From Gammaproteobacteria bacterium (GTDB taxonomy: Bacteria; Pseudomonadota; Gammaproteobacteria; Pseudomonadales; Pseudohongiellaceae): a DNA stretch of 59,184 bases. The translations under genes were made by a program, and so were the position numbers. The notes under the pieces were generated by a model that saw nothing but the letters and a program-made list of their open reading frames with translations, made no database searches and was not told the origin of the DNA. The stretch lies in NCBI GenBank assembly GCA_030645995.1, contig JAUSMU010000251.1:1-59184 (forward strand). The letters are read 5' to 3'. Shown here one piece after another: positions 25,770 through 35,168 of the stretch (positions are counted from its first letter, which is position 1; each line of letters starts with the position of its first letter).

Positions 25770-26567
25770 ATGGCAATAAATGGAATTTCAGTCACGAAGG
25801 AGGACAACTACGTCTTATGCTGCGTAGATGAGCTCAGTGACGAACTAAAAGCAATCATTAGAACGGAGCTTACTGCCATCTGCCACGGCAAGAGCGAAGT
25901 CGAAGAATACGCTCTTGATCGGCACTCCTATAAGAAAACCCTTACTGAATTTCTTACTCGATACGAACCCAAAGCGGTTGAAACCAAGAAAGGGATGATG
26001 GGCGAGTTCGTTGCCCATTTGATTATCAACAAAGCTCTGCCTCAACTTAAAACGGTAACCATTCTATTTAACAAGGAAGAACTAAGCATTAGAAAAGGGT
26101 TTGATCTTACTTATGTTGAGATCGAGGATGGGATCATTTGGTATGGTGAAATCAAATCTGGCGAGTTAAATGATAACGATACTCCCGATGAGAAGAACAA
26201 AAATCTACTTAACGAATCAAAGAACGGGATGAAGGAGTTCTTAACTGGTTTGCGTCCAAACCTGTGGAACAGCGTCATAATCGATGTTGGTTTGAGTATC
26301 GCCCAAAATCATCGAAAAAGAGTTAAAGATCTATTTGATGGCGACATTAAGCAAATTGAGGCGGAGGGAGCCGTAAAGAAGAATGCTGTACTCATATCTG
26401 TACTTTTTCATGACACTCAAAACAGAATCTCTCCCAAGAGCGTTGCAGAGCATTTAGCGAAAATAGTCGCCGAAGATATTTTTTTGAGAGTGATCTTGTT
26501 CTCAATCCAAAAGTCGACATTTTCAAGGATAGAGGAGTTTCTGAGAGCAGAAATTGGGAATCAATAG
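25770..26567 (+). CDS. hamA: Hachiman nuclease-like HamA
   Basis: A 265-residue DUF1837/HamA-family protein. The segment KKGMMGEFVAHLI (Glu79), then GFDLTYVE (Asp112) and IIWYGEIKSGE (Glu127, Lys129) form a PD-(D/E)xK-like site. In known Hachiman systems HamA is the nuclease and HamB the helicase that restrains it until it meets damaged or foreign DNA. Starts at ATG 25770 and is followed directly by the helicase gene. AT-rich compared with its neighbours, consistent with separate acquisition. Confidence 0.85.
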   Translation: MAINGISVTKEDNYVLCCVDELSDELKAIIRTELTAICHGKSEVEEYALDRHSYKKTLTEFLTRYEPKAVETKKGMMGEFVAHLIINKALPQLKTVTILFNKEELSIRKGFDLTYVEIEDGIIWYGEIKSGELNDNDTPDEKNKNLLNESKNGMKEFLTGLRPNLWNSVIIDVGLSIAQNHRKRVKDLFDGDIKQIEAEGAVKKNAVLISVLFHDTQNRISPKSVAEHLAKIVAEDIFLRVILFSIQKSTFSRIEEFLRAEIGNQ

Positions 26568-26571
26568 AGAT

Positions 26572-29052
26572 ATGGATATCTACGAGATTACTTTAGCAAG
26601 AATACGGCACCCGAATAATCTCGATGAATCGACGTTCCTCTCTCTTTATAGACGCTTGATTCTAGGGGACAAAACGTTAACCGATGGAGAGAAAGTCTTC
26701 CTCTTAAAATTAGGTGTCTACTTTCTCAATTCAAAAGACGACAACGTCGAGCGATTGGGCTACAGAATTATTTTAAGGTACTCAAATCTATACGAAGATT
26801 ACATCCCACTCTATGAAGTCTCTTTAAGCAGAGATTATATTCCCATAACAAAATTTATCGAGAAAAGATATTTCAATGTCGCTCGTGAAAGAGAGACATT
26901 TTCTCAATTGTTTATTGAAGCATATCAAGAAGGCTTCAAACTCGAAGGAGATGAAAGTTCTATTTACAGATCACTCGGGCAAATTATTCTGGATGCTTTT
27001 TCTGATGAAGAGGAAAATATTGCCGTTGTCGCACCGACTTCTTATGGCAAGTCAGAAATGATCATAAAGAAAGTCAGAAATAACCCGAGAAAGAAAATTT
27101 GCGTTATTGTCCCAAGCAAGGCTTTGCTAGCTCAAACCAAGAAAGTTCTCTTGGAAAACGATTCCGTTAAGAAAAACTTCAAAAAGATTATTACGCACCC
27201 GGATATGTACCGGAAAGAGGATGAAACCTTCCTCGCTGTATTGACTCAAGAACGCCTGTTACGGCTTCTGCAGAAGAATAAGGAGATTGCCATCGATCTC
27301 GTTCTAGTAGACGAAGCCCACAACATCTTAGAGGACAACGAGAGGTCTCATCTCCTAGCACAGGTACTTCTAATCGTTAAAAACAGGAAAATAGATTTCC
27401 TCATTAACTTCTTTACACCCTTCTTAACTGATGTCGGCAACTTAAAAATTCGGAATCATGGGATTGAAATAAAAGGACTTCCAATAGGGGAATACATGAA
27501 GATCGAAAGGTTTTTCGCGTTCGATCTAGGCTCCAATGAAATGTATCTTTACGATCAATTTCTAAATAAGACCTTTCCTCTCGTAGTCGAAAACGGAGTA
27601 AGAAGCGAGATAGATTTCATTTTTGCAAATAAATCAAAGAAGAACATCATCTACCTTAATCGCCCTATAACTGTTGAGAAATTCTCACTAGATCTTGCGG
27701 AACAGCGGGAAGACACACCCCTTACACCCGAAATTGAAAAAATCGTGAAATCTATGGGAGAATTCATTCATCCTGAATATAACCTAATCAAGTGCATCAA
27801 GAAAGGCATTCTCTTCCATCATGGCGGCATCCCTGATATCGTGCGACTTTATGTAGAGAAGATTTATTCTAAATATCAGAATTTCGAATTCATCGTTACT
27901 ACATCAACGCTTCTTGAGGGAGTAAACATACCTGCCGAAAAGATATTCATTCTTAGCCCAGCGAAGGGGCGCGGCCATCTGAGCGCCGCACAGTTCAAAA
28001 ATCTGATAGGAAGAGTGTGCAGATTCAAGGAGGTATTCAACAAGGAAACGGGATCTCTTTCGATGTTGGAACCGGAAGTCTATTTAATCAAAGGTACTCA
28101 TGCGCCATCCAACTTCTCCCTTTTGACTTTCTATATGACCAAGGTGAATTCCAAGATAGTAATTGAAGATAACGTTAAAAACCCACTCCTTGAAAATTCA
28201 GAATATACAGAAAAAGTTTATACCGGCTTAGAGTATCTGGAAAACATGGAGTCTGGTGCTTCAGGGTTGCAGAATGTTATTACTCCAGAATCTGACATAT
28301 GTAAGTTTTGTTACACAAACAATGTTCAAGACTTTGACATTCTAGCCAACGAGGAGATACTAGTTGCAAATTTGGAGAATTATATCGAGTGTGGTTACGA
28401 ACCAATAAGCAACCCAGAATCTCTGATTAGCGCTGTCGTTAGAATATTTTTTGAGGGTGTGAGTTTTCGAGAAAACAAGGACAACATCGTCCGTCTTAAG
28501 GACAATGATGAGGCTAGGAAGTTCTATTCGATGTTTGTAGACTGGCGATCCAAGGGTGCCCCATACCCTCTAATGATTAGCCGGTTTTTAAGATACTGGA
28601 AGATTCGAGAGGCTGCCGGAGAGCAACTAATCTACATTGGTCCTAAATGGGGTGATGAGGTTCGAGCGGGTGGGCATCAAAAACTGTATGTAGATTTGAG
28701 TAAGAAAAATGACGTTCAGCGCATCAATCTTGCTATCGCCAAGATTAAGGAAGAGCAGGAGTTTATTGAATTTAACATCCTTAAATACCTAGAAATCCTA
28801 GCTGAGCTCGGTCTGGTAGATGAGAGCTTTTACGACCAAGTAAAGTATGGAACTTCTGACAAAGAAATAATTTGCATGTTAAAGAATGGATTCTCCATGG
28901 AACTCGCCAAACTGCTTATAGAATCTTATCGTGAAAATCTTGAGCTTACTATCAAGCAAGACACTGTCACATATGGGGGTGACCTGCTTGACCTCATGCG
29001 GGGAAATCAAGAAAACGATATCCTGATCTTTGAAGCTGAGAATAACTTGTAA
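26572..29052 (+). CDS. hamB: Hachiman helicase HamB
   Basis: A superfamily 2 helicase of about 826 residues: motif I VVAPTSYGKSEMI, motif II LVDEAHNIL, motif V/VI region TTSTLLEGVNIPAEK and LIGRVCRF. This is the Ski2-like HamB layout, and it pairs with hamA directly upstream. The ATG at 26572 is four bases after the hamA stop; an in-frame TTG at 26554 would overlap hamA. Convergent with the internal serine recombinase gene, whose stop lies 28 bases away. Confidence 0.85.
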   Translation: MDIYEITLARIRHPNNLDESTFLSLYRRLILGDKTLTDGEKVFLLKLGVYFLNSKDDNVERLGYRIILRYSNLYEDYIPLYEVSLSRDYIPITKFIEKRYFNVARERETFSQLFIEAYQEGFKLEGDESSIYRSLGQIILDAFSDEEENIAVVAPTSYGKSEMIIKKVRNNPRKKICVIVPSKALLAQTKKVLLENDSVKKNFKKIITHPDMYRKEDETFLAVLTQERLLRLLQKNKEIAIDLVLVDEAHNILEDNERSHLLAQVLLIVKNRKIDFLINFFTPFLTDVGNLKIRNHGIEIKGLPIGEYMKIERFFAFDLGSNEMYLYDQFLNKTFPLVVENGVRSEIDFIFANKSKKNIIYLNRPITVEKFSLDLAEQREDTPLTPEIEKIVKSMGEFIHPEYNLIKCIKKGILFHHGGIPDIVRLYVEKIYSKYQNFEFIVTTSTLLEGVNIPAEKIFILSPAKGRGHLSAAQFKNLIGRVCRFKEVFNKETGSLSMLEPEVYLIKGTHAPSNFSLLTFYMTKVNSKIVIEDNVKNPLLENSEYTEKVYTGLEYLENMESGASGLQNVITPESDICKFCYTNNVQDFDILANEEILVANLENYIECGYEPISNPESLISAVVRIFFEGVSFRENKDNIVRLKDNDEARKFYSMFVDWRSKGAPYPLMISRFLRYWKIREAAGEQLIYIGPKWGDEVRAGGHQKLYVDLSKKNDVQRINLAIAKIKEEQEFIEFNILKYLEILAELGLVDESFYDQVKYGTSDKEIICMLKNGFSMELAKLLIESYRENLELTIKQDTVTYGGDLLDLMRGNQENDILIFEAENNL

Positions 29053-29080
29053 ATCCGACCCTTCCGTTGGAACATATTCT

Positions 29081-30661
29081 CTACCCTTCCTTCCGCGTCT
29101 TTAAGTGAGAAGACGGTTCCGTGCTAAGAGAGTCAGCTTGAATCAAGCGATACAGTTTTCTTGAGAACTTGCTTGGGTGTTTTTGTCGTGGCTTGCGGAC
29201 AAAAGTTCGAGATGTGGCTCGATGCGGTTCACTAAAGGGAGATTTAACACTTGAAGCCAAAGAATCAAATGGTTTTTTCCAAGTAACTACAAGCTTTTTT
29301 CCATCAACCTCAAGGTTCGAGGTGATTGATTTCATCAAATCTCGATTCTCGTGCTTATTAATCGTTTCTAGAGCCACAGGTATGGATTTTATCTGTTCGA
29401 GGAACTTTTGGGTTCTGAATGCTTTTTCTTCGAATTCATAGCGTAGATTACTGAGCACTTCTTCTGCTCCCGCTCGCTCATGTAGCAAGGATTTATTTCT
29501 TTCTTCAAATACTGTCTTATCAATGAGGCGATCTATATATGCGTCAACCAGCCTCTGAATCCGCTCACTCACATTTGCAACATTAAGTTCCGATGCTTTA
29601 ATGAGTTCACCATGATGCTTTAGCCTATCGGCATCGAGAATTGCAAACTCGGACTCAAGCATTGCTATATCGCGTTCAGGCATGTGGACTTTGCCCATTT
29701 CATCCACTATCTGCGTGTTGATCAAATCTTCACGTACACAGGCACGAGGGCAGTCTCTCGTCTGGCAACGATAGTATACAATTCCCTTTTGCCGTTCTGG
29801 AATCAGATTGTATTTGCAATGTATACAAGGGATCATTTTTCGGTAGAGGAATTCGTGCTTCAGTCCTGTGTTCTTGACCCTTCCCTGCAACACATCTTGC
29901 ACTTTATCAAATACGCTTTTCTTGATGAGTGGCTCGTGTATCCCCTGGAATCGCTCCCCTGTTCGTACAATATGTATCACCCCTATGTAGAACTCATTAT
30001 TGAGCATTTTTGAAATGCCGCTTCTGGACACGCGAGCCCCATATTTGTTGCGGAGTCCTGCTTTGAAGATCGCTTCTCCGAGCGTGTATATGTTGTATTC
30101 TCCAGTGGCATACATCTGAAAGGCTTTCTGTATAAGAGGCGCAGCCACAGGGTTAGGAGTCTTCGGCAAACCCCTGCCTTGATCGAGATACCCAAGTGGT
30201 GCTGGTAATGGATACAGTCCTTGTCTCAGTCTTCCCCTGAACCCCTTTTTAACCTCTTCACGCAAGTTGCGAATGAAGTCGGCAGCAACCACTGCTTGAA
30301 TATCTGCAGCCAAGCGACCGCCGCGAGATTGCATGTCGAGGCTCTCGTGAGCGAAATGCACCTCGATACCTTTATCGATGAGACCACCAAGGTCTGCCCA
30401 GTCTTTTAGGTTGCGGGCACCACGGTCAATCTTGTGGATTATTACACCGTTCGCACGTCCTTTGAGAAGCAAGCCAAGCATCTGAGTGAACATAGTGCGT
30501 CCACGCTTTGCCGCAGTCTCCCTTTCTTCAAACCATTGCAGAATCGATAGATTGTGCCGCTTTGCATACTCTTCAATCGCATACCTTTGCTCAGTGAGCG
30601 AAGAGCCTTGCTGTCCCTGCTTTACCGTTGAAACTCGTATGTATGCGTAGACTGATTTCAT
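29081..30661 (-). CDS. Internal large serine recombinase
   Basis: A 526-residue large serine recombinase: resolvase domain with YAYIRVSTVKQGQQG (catalytic Ser near residue 11), the GVIIHKIDRGARNLKDW helix, a recombinase domain (APLGYLDQGRGLPKTPNP), and a zinc ribbon with CIHCKYNL and CQTRDCPRAC, followed by coiled coil. Unrelated in close sequence to the element recombinase at 37137. Overlaps a small gene by four bases at its start. Either it moved part of the island as a nested element or it is a resident of the island backbone; no clear second att site was found. Confidence 0.8.
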   Translation of the reverse strand: MKSVYAYIRVSTVKQGQQGSSLTEQRYAIEEYAKRHNLSILQWFEERETAAKRGRTMFTQMLGLLLKGRANGVIIHKIDRGARNLKDWADLGGLIDKGIEVHFAHESLDMQSRGGRLAADIQAVVAADFIRNLREEVKKGFRGRLRQGLYPLPAPLGYLDQGRGLPKTPNPVAAPLIQKAFQMYATGEYNIYTLGEAIFKAGLRNKYGARVSRSGISKMLNNEFYIGVIHIVRTGERFQGIHEPLIKKSVFDKVQDVLQGRVKNTGLKHEFLYRKMIPCIHCKYNLIPERQKGIVYYRCQTRDCPRACVREDLINTQIVDEMGKVHMPERDIAMLESEFAILDADRLKHHGELIKASELNVANVSERIQRLVDAYIDRLIDKTVFEERNKSLLHERAGAEEVLSNLRYEFEEKAFRTQKFLEQIKSIPVALETINKHENRDLMKSITSNLEVDGKKLVVTWKKPFDSLASSVKSPFSEPHRATSRTFVRKPRQKHPSKFSRKLYRLIQADSLSTEPSSHLKTRKEG

Positions 30662-30942
30662 GTGTGAGGCTGATTATTATTCTCCACTCTATCATCTGCG
30701 ATTGATTCGTCAAAAGCGGCTTTCTTCCCTCTTTCGGCTTCACGTCTCAGAAATATTCGGTAGTGCACGGCCAAGTACGCACGCAGGTTTATGGTCGCTT
30801 CCTTCAACTCTTCGTCACTGGCATTTGGCATCCAACGCCTCACCACTTCCGCTATCTCTGGAATAGGCTTTTCTAATTGCATGTACAGAGTGTGTTGCAG
30901 TATTCGCCATTGCACGAGACGTGAAGACTTGCCAAGACACAC
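30658..30942 (-). CDS. Small protein coupled to the internal recombinase
   Basis: A 94-residue charged helical protein (LEKPIPEIAEVVRRWMPNASDEELKEA split as EIAEVVRRWMPNASDEELKE). GTG at 30942 follows AGAAGG; an internal ATG at 30882 is the alternative start. Its stop overlaps the recombinase ATG (ATGA), so the two are translationally coupled. Small partners of serine recombinases can be directionality factors, but nothing in the sequence proves that. Confidence 0.5.
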   Translation of the reverse strand: MCLGKSSRLVQWRILQHTLYMQLEKPIPEIAEVVRRWMPNASDEELKEATINLRAYLAVHYRIFLRREAERGKKAAFDESIADDRVENNNQPHT

Positions 30943-30991
30943 ACCTTCTCCCCCCTCCCAATACCCAGAATCTCCTCTATGCTGTCTTCAT

Positions 30992-32284
30992 ATGAAAAAG
31001 CGCGCACAGAGGATGGTGTCAGGAAGTCTTCCTGATGGGACGCTCATAGAAACCGTATACAACCAGACCGAACACAAGACGGCCTTCGCCCTATACAAAG
31101 AGGGCACTGTCTCCATTGAGCCTTCCTATACAGTCGATGATGAAAAGATTGAGCCAGTACCCGCAACCAATAATCTCATCAAGCATGGCGCAGTCATCTT
31201 CGCAGAGAAACCAGAACCGTATGGCGATCTTGCAGAGCTCATCGGGGAGATGGACGCATACATCTATCGGTATGTGGATGTCTCCGATCACTTCCGCAAG
31301 ATAGCCACATACTATGTACTCCTCACGTGGGTATACGACGCCTTCAATGAACTGCCATATTTGCGACTCCGTGGTGACTACGGCTCGGGAAAAACCCGCG
31401 CCCTTATGGTCATCGGCTCTCTCTGCAACAAAGCATTCTTTGCGAGTGGTGCATCCACCGTCTCTCCCATCTTCCACACACTTGATACTTTCAGGGGAAC
31501 ACTCATTTTTGATGAAGCAGACTTCCGTTTCAGTGATGAGAAGAGTGAGCTGGTCAAAATCTTCAATAATGGGAATGTTAGAGGGTTTCCTGTGCTCCGT
31601 ACCGCAATGACGGTGAACAGAGAATTTGACCCGCAAGCCTTCAATGTCTATGGCACAAAGGTAGTGGCCATGCGGAAGGCATTTGATGATCCTGCACTTG
31701 AAAGCAGGTTTCTCACCGAAGAGATGGGTCAGCGAAGTCTCAGGAGAGACATCCCTATCAATCTCCCTGATGAACAGAAGACAGAGGCACTCGCACTGCG
31801 CAACAAGCTCCTCATGTATCGCTTCAAAACGCTCCATACGGCGAGAATAGACCGTTCCCTGGCTGATCCTTCACTCTCACCCAGACTTAACCAAATACTC
31901 ATGCCCCTCCTCTCAATTATCGAGGAAGAAGACCTCAGAAAAGACATACGTGAAGCAGTGCGGGCGTTTGACCAGAAGCTCTATGCAGAGCGGTCGGCAT
32001 CACTCGAAGCAGGGGTGCTTGAGGTCATCCAAGAGATGTATGAAGACGGCATAGATGCAGCAATTCCAATCGCGGACATCACGAACGCTTTCATCAAGAA
32101 GTTTGCAAAGGATTTGGAGCGTCCTATATCAGTTCGTATGATCGGCGGCATTCTCCGTACACGACTTCGTCTCCACACATACAAGAGTCACGGTGTGTAT
32201 GTCCTGCCCCCAACTGAACGAGAGAAAGTTGCGGAGCTCTGCATCAGGTATGGAGTGACGGATAGAAAAGATACCACCACATGA
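30992..32284 (+). CDS. P-loop ATPase (primase/helicase-like)
   Basis: A 430-residue ATPase from ATG 30992. Walker A is RLRGDYGSGKTRALM, Walker B GTLIFDEADFRFSDEKSE, and a sensor-like region GTKVVAMRKAFDDPALESRF follows, the pattern of helicases encoded by plasmids and satellites near primases. The C-terminal 100 residues look like a winged-helix region (IPIADITNAFIKKF … GGILRTRLRLHTYKSHGVYVLPP). No primase domain is present. Divergent from the small gene at 30942. Likely works in replication or maintenance of the excised element. Confidence 0.65.
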   Translation: MKKRAQRMVSGSLPDGTLIETVYNQTEHKTAFALYKEGTVSIEPSYTVDDEKIEPVPATNNLIKHGAVIFAEKPEPYGDLAELIGEMDAYIYRYVDVSDHFRKIATYYVLLTWVYDAFNELPYLRLRGDYGSGKTRALMVIGSLCNKAFFASGASTVSPIFHTLDTFRGTLIFDEADFRFSDEKSELVKIFNNGNVRGFPVLRTAMTVNREFDPQAFNVYGTKVVAMRKAFDDPALESRFLTEEMGQRSLRRDIPINLPDEQKTEALALRNKLLMYRFKTLHTARIDRSLADPSLSPRLNQILMPLLSIIEEEDLRKDIREAVRAFDQKLYAERSASLEAGVLEVIQEMYEDGIDAAIPIADITNAFIKKFAKDLERPISVRMIGGILRTRLRLHTYKSHGVYVLPPTEREKVAELCIRYGVTDRKDTTT

Positions 32285-32294
32285 CGGTCGGGTA

Positions 32295-32418
32295 GACGTG
32301 GGGACGTGGGGACGTGAAATCGGGGTACCGAGGGGTATACGTTCGTGGAAGAATAAAGGCTTTATATTCATAGAGAGAAGGTGCCCTGTGTCCCTTCAGG
32401 CTCGTCCCCACGTCCCCA
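32295..32418. repeat. Long-range inverted repeat of GACGTGGG units
   Basis: The left arm carries tandem GACGTGGG units (32295-32316). The stretch TGGGGACGTGGGGACG (32299-32314) is a perfect 16-base inverse match of CGTCCCCACGTCCCCA (32403-32418). The gap 32285-32527 holds no gene that I can support. Candidates: an origin, oriT, or a regulator site for the Xre gene that follows. Confidence 0.55.
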
Positions 32419-32527
32419 AGTCCCCCGAATTATCCCCCGTGGATAGTTTTCACCACTTCAATGATGTGTCGATGAGAGAGACAATGGAGAGGCTTCTTTT
32501 AAGTAACCAGAGAAGCAGTATGTTCTT

Positions 32528-32899
32528 ATGCAGAAGAAATGTACGAAGAGTGGCCTGTGCTACCTACGCACGCACAGGCGTAACTGGGGTTTGACGCAGA
32601 AGGAGCTGGCGGAATTGGTCGGAACCGCAAGCCCCGTGCAGATTAGCAGGTACGAAAACAGCAAACGCGCCCCCAAGATTGAGGTCGCGCTTGCCTGCCA
32701 GGTTATATTTGGGGTTCCCCCCTCGACCATGTTTCCAGATGCTTATGCTCTAGCCGAGGATGAAGTCATGCGGAATATGTGTCGTATAGACCAACGGCTA
32801 GAGAACACTACCAGTCTTTCGGGATTTCGCAAGCGGGAGCTATTTGGGCTTGCTTTGACCCGTGCAGTGCGAGGAAATCGTAAGCCAGAGAGGACATGA
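32528..32899 (+). CDS. Xre-family regulator
   Basis: A 123-residue protein with one HTH_3 domain near the N-terminus: RRNWGLTQKELAELVGTASP and VQISRYENSKRAPKIEVAL. The C-terminal half is helical with no known ligand domain. Its stop overlaps the start of the next gene by four bases. It follows the inverted repeat at 32295-32418, which it may bind. Probably controls the element's maintenance genes. Confidence 0.75.
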   Translation: MQKKCTKSGLCYLRTHRRNWGLTQKELAELVGTASPVQISRYENSKRAPKIEVALACQVIFGVPPSTMFPDAYALAEDEVMRNMCRIDQRLENTTSLSGFRKRELFGLALTRAVRGNRKPERT

Positions 32900-33423
32900 C
32901 GGTTGCTTCTGAGGGGGAACTCATCCTCTCCATCTATCCATTCTGCAGAGGCTTCGCCTTTGTATTATTTGAAGGAGTGGAGAGTCCGTTTGACTGGGGT
33001 GTGCGGGAAATCAAGGAGAAAAATAGGAATGCACTGACGGTCGAGGCTATCAAGGAACTGATAGATCGCTACCGACCTGAAGTGCTCGTCATAGAAGATG
33101 TGAGTGATCCTGCCTGCAGACGAAATCCACGTATCAAGAAGCTGTATCAGATGCTGACGCACTTGGCAGCTTCCGAGTATGTTGATCTGGCTCGGGTACG
33201 GGAATCTGCGGTACAGGAGTATTTCCTAAGAGTGGGTGCAGTGACGAAGTATGAGCGTGCACTGGCTATTGGAAGACAGATACCCGCATTCGGGCACAGG
33301 ATTCCACGAGTGCGGAAAGCGTGGATGAGTGCTGATCCGAGACAAAGTCTCTTTGATGCGGCGGCTTTGGGGTTGGTGTTCTATGGGATGCGCGGGGTGG
33401 TGAGTCCGTATAGCGGTGAGTAG
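32896..33423 (+). CDS. RuvC/RNase H-fold protein
   Basis: A 175-residue protein with the RNase H-like pattern of RuvC: an N-terminal strand ILSIYPFCRGFAFVLFEG in the place of the first catalytic strand, RPEVLVIEDV with an acidic pair, and a C-terminal SLFDAAALGLVFYG with Asp. The first-strand aspartate of RuvC is not obvious, so activity is uncertain. ATGA-coupled to the Xre gene. Likely a junction-processing factor of the element; shares a bidirectional terminator with the restriction gene that follows. Confidence 0.6.
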   Translation: MTVASEGELILSIYPFCRGFAFVLFEGVESPFDWGVREIKEKNRNALTVEAIKELIDRYRPEVLVIEDVSDPACRRNPRIKKLYQMLTHLAASEYVDLARVRESAVQEYFLRVGAVTKYERALAIGRQIPAFGHRIPRVRKAWMSADPRQSLFDAAALGLVFYGMRGVVSPYSGE

Positions 33424-33436
33424 CCGTTATAAAGAG

Positions 33437-33463
33437 AAAGTCCTACCAATTGGTGGGACTTTT
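33437..33463. terminator. Bidirectional terminator
   Basis: AAAGTCCTACC then AATT then GGTGGGACTTT, near-perfect hairpin flanked by A-rich and T-rich tracts. It lies between convergent genes ending at 33423 and 33471 and can serve both. Confidence 0.8.
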
Positions 33464-33470
33464 CTTTGTC

Positions 33471-34715
33471 TTATACATTCAGCGTGCGAACTTCCGCAAT
33501 GAAACTTTCGAAAGTAATCAGTTCCGCCCTGATAGGTTCAGGGTATTTCTTATGGAGATTAGATGGCACCACAAGCTTGACGCCAGCATCACGCATTTCC
33601 ATGAACTGAGGAACCGATACCCCTTCCTGCAACGTCAATAAATGCTTCACAGGAACTCGGTTTGCTTCATTGATAACCTGACGCCATCTATCTTTGCAGG
33701 TGGTCTTCGCCGCAAGGATGCGCAGCCTTTCCTGCGGAAATGCTGGGTCGTTATACGCTGCAACTGAAGGAAAGACGAAGTCAGGTTTCTTTCCTCCTTC
33801 AACAGTAGGTCGGTGTGTGAAGTTCACGCCAGCAATCAATCCATCTTCGGTGAAGATGTCACGAGCATGAAGCTCAAGAGATGTTCCTGATCTGCTCTTT
33901 CGACTCTGAAGGATGGTCTGTGCGAGGCTGATAAAGCTCTCTAAGGACGGAAATCCTTCACTGATTCTCGATGAATAGACCGCCTCTTCCACACTCTTGA
34001 AAATCTCATACTCACAATCACGCCTTCGTGTCAGACGGTCATCAACAGGAAGGAGCAGATCGGGGCGACGAGCACGAGTCATTGCCACAATTTCTTCACC
34101 AGTAGGAAACTTGGCAAGCCATGCAGGTGGGATGTCTGCGAGAGCAAGTCGGCATGTACTGACACCTGTGCCCGTGGTCGTGAGCAACCCATCGAGAATG
34201 CCAGGCTTCCAAATGACGGAAAACTTCGGCTCCACAACTCCAATACGCTCTTCAACAAGGTCAGCTTGTACGTCATCATCACAAACCCAGACATGACAGC
34301 TTTCAGCTATGCCATGTTCGCTCAGTACGAAAACGAATACCGCGAGTGCGCCTGTACTGCTAGGATCGAGAACGGGTGATGCCATGCCACCCCAGTTGGT
34401 CATACGTACTTCATTGCGTGTGCCATTGAGGCCACTCTCTGGATTTTTGTGCAGCTTGTTGTTGTACCAGATGATGCGGACTGAAAGATTGTCGCAGTGT
34501 GAATCGATGTACGTATCAATATGAAAATCAGGATTCTTGACCGCAGGCGTATTGAGCGAGGGAATGATGTCAAAGACGAAATCTTTGGGTAGATACGGGC
34601 CAGCCTGATGGGCGTTTGTGGCCAATGTGTCGTTGGCAGAGAGCCGCTTCGCAAACCAGACCGTTCCTTCTCGGCTATATTCGTCCATCCAACTGCCTAC
34701 ATCAGTTACTGGCAT
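33471..34715 (-). CDS. EcoRII-type restriction endonuclease
   Basis: A 414-residue type IIE enzyme of the EcoRII family. The N-terminal half matches the effector DNA-binding domain (FAKRLSANDTLATNAHQAG, LSVRIIWYNNKLH, TRNEVRMTNWGG). The C-terminal catalytic domain has ELHARDIF, KKPDFVFPS and ILAAKTTCKDRWRQV, the PD-(D/E)xK-like site of EcoRII. EcoRII cuts CCWGG and needs two sites. The presence of Vsr and a Dcm-type methylase alongside supports that specificity. Overlaps vsr by 14 bases. Confidence 0.88.
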   Translation of the reverse strand: MPVTDVGSWMDEYSREGTVWFAKRLSANDTLATNAHQAGPYLPKDFVFDIIPSLNTPAVKNPDFHIDTYIDSHCDNLSVRIIWYNNKLHKNPESGLNGTRNEVRMTNWGGMASPVLDPSSTGALAVFVFVLSEHGIAESCHVWVCDDDVQADLVEERIGVVEPKFSVIWKPGILDGLLTTTGTGVSTCRLALADIPPAWLAKFPTGEEIVAMTRARRPDLLLPVDDRLTRRRDCEYEIFKSVEEAVYSSRISEGFPSLESFISLAQTILQSRKSRSGTSLELHARDIFTEDGLIAGVNFTHRPTVEGGKKPDFVFPSVAAYNDPAFPQERLRILAAKTTCKDRWRQVINEANRVPVKHLLTLQEGVSVPQFMEMRDAGVKLVVPSNLHKKYPEPIRAELITFESFIAEVRTLNV

Positions 34716-35166
34716 GCGCTCCCCTTATGGTTAAATTTTCGCTTCCGTACCGAACCCAATGCTCAGCTTGGTCAATCACACTGGCCACATCTGCTTCCGA
34801 CTTGCCTCTGAAAGCACATTCCCATATGACCAGTGTTCGCCATCCGCCTGCAGTGAGCTGCTCACTCACCACGCAGTCTCTGAGAATATTGGCTTCAAAC
34901 TTTTTTTGCCAGAATATTTGACGGGTTTTAGGCATTTTGAATAGCGAACAGTCATGCATATGCCAGAAACAGCCGTGCACGAATACCACAGCATGTCTGG
35001 ATATGAACGCGAGATCAGGCTTTCCTGGAATCTTCCTAGAGTGGAGTGTATACCGAAGCCCCCGCTTGTGTAGGGCGCGTCTGATGAGGAGCTCTGGCTT
35101 CGTATTCGTGGAGCGTATGCCTGACATCATTCGACTGCGGGCAGCAGGGTCAACGATGTCAGCCAT
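34702..35166 (-). CDS. vsr: Very short patch repair endonuclease
   Basis: A 154-residue Vsr protein: MMSGIRSTNTKPELLIRRAL near the start, GKPDLAF with the catalytic Asp, and VFVHGCFWHMHDC with the zinc and active-site histidines. Vsr nicks T:G mismatches that arise by deamination of 5-methylcytosine in CCWGG-like sites, so it protects the chromosome from the mutagenic effect of the adjacent methylase. Two bases downstream of the methylase stop, so clearly cotranscribed. Confidence 0.92.
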   Translation of the reverse strand: MADIVDPAARSRMMSGIRSTNTKPELLIRRALHKRGLRYTLHSRKIPGKPDLAFISRHAVVFVHGCFWHMHDCSLFKMPKTRQIFWQKKFEANILRDCVVSEQLTAGGWRTLVIWECAFRGKSEADVASVIDQAEHWVRYGSENLTIRGAHASN

Positions 35167-35168
35167 GG

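Noticed and set aside
31091-31837. Minus-strand 248-codon frame inside the P-loop ATPase gene
   Set aside because: Shadow of Walker A and B containing coding sequence; Cys/His/Glu-rich without a fold.
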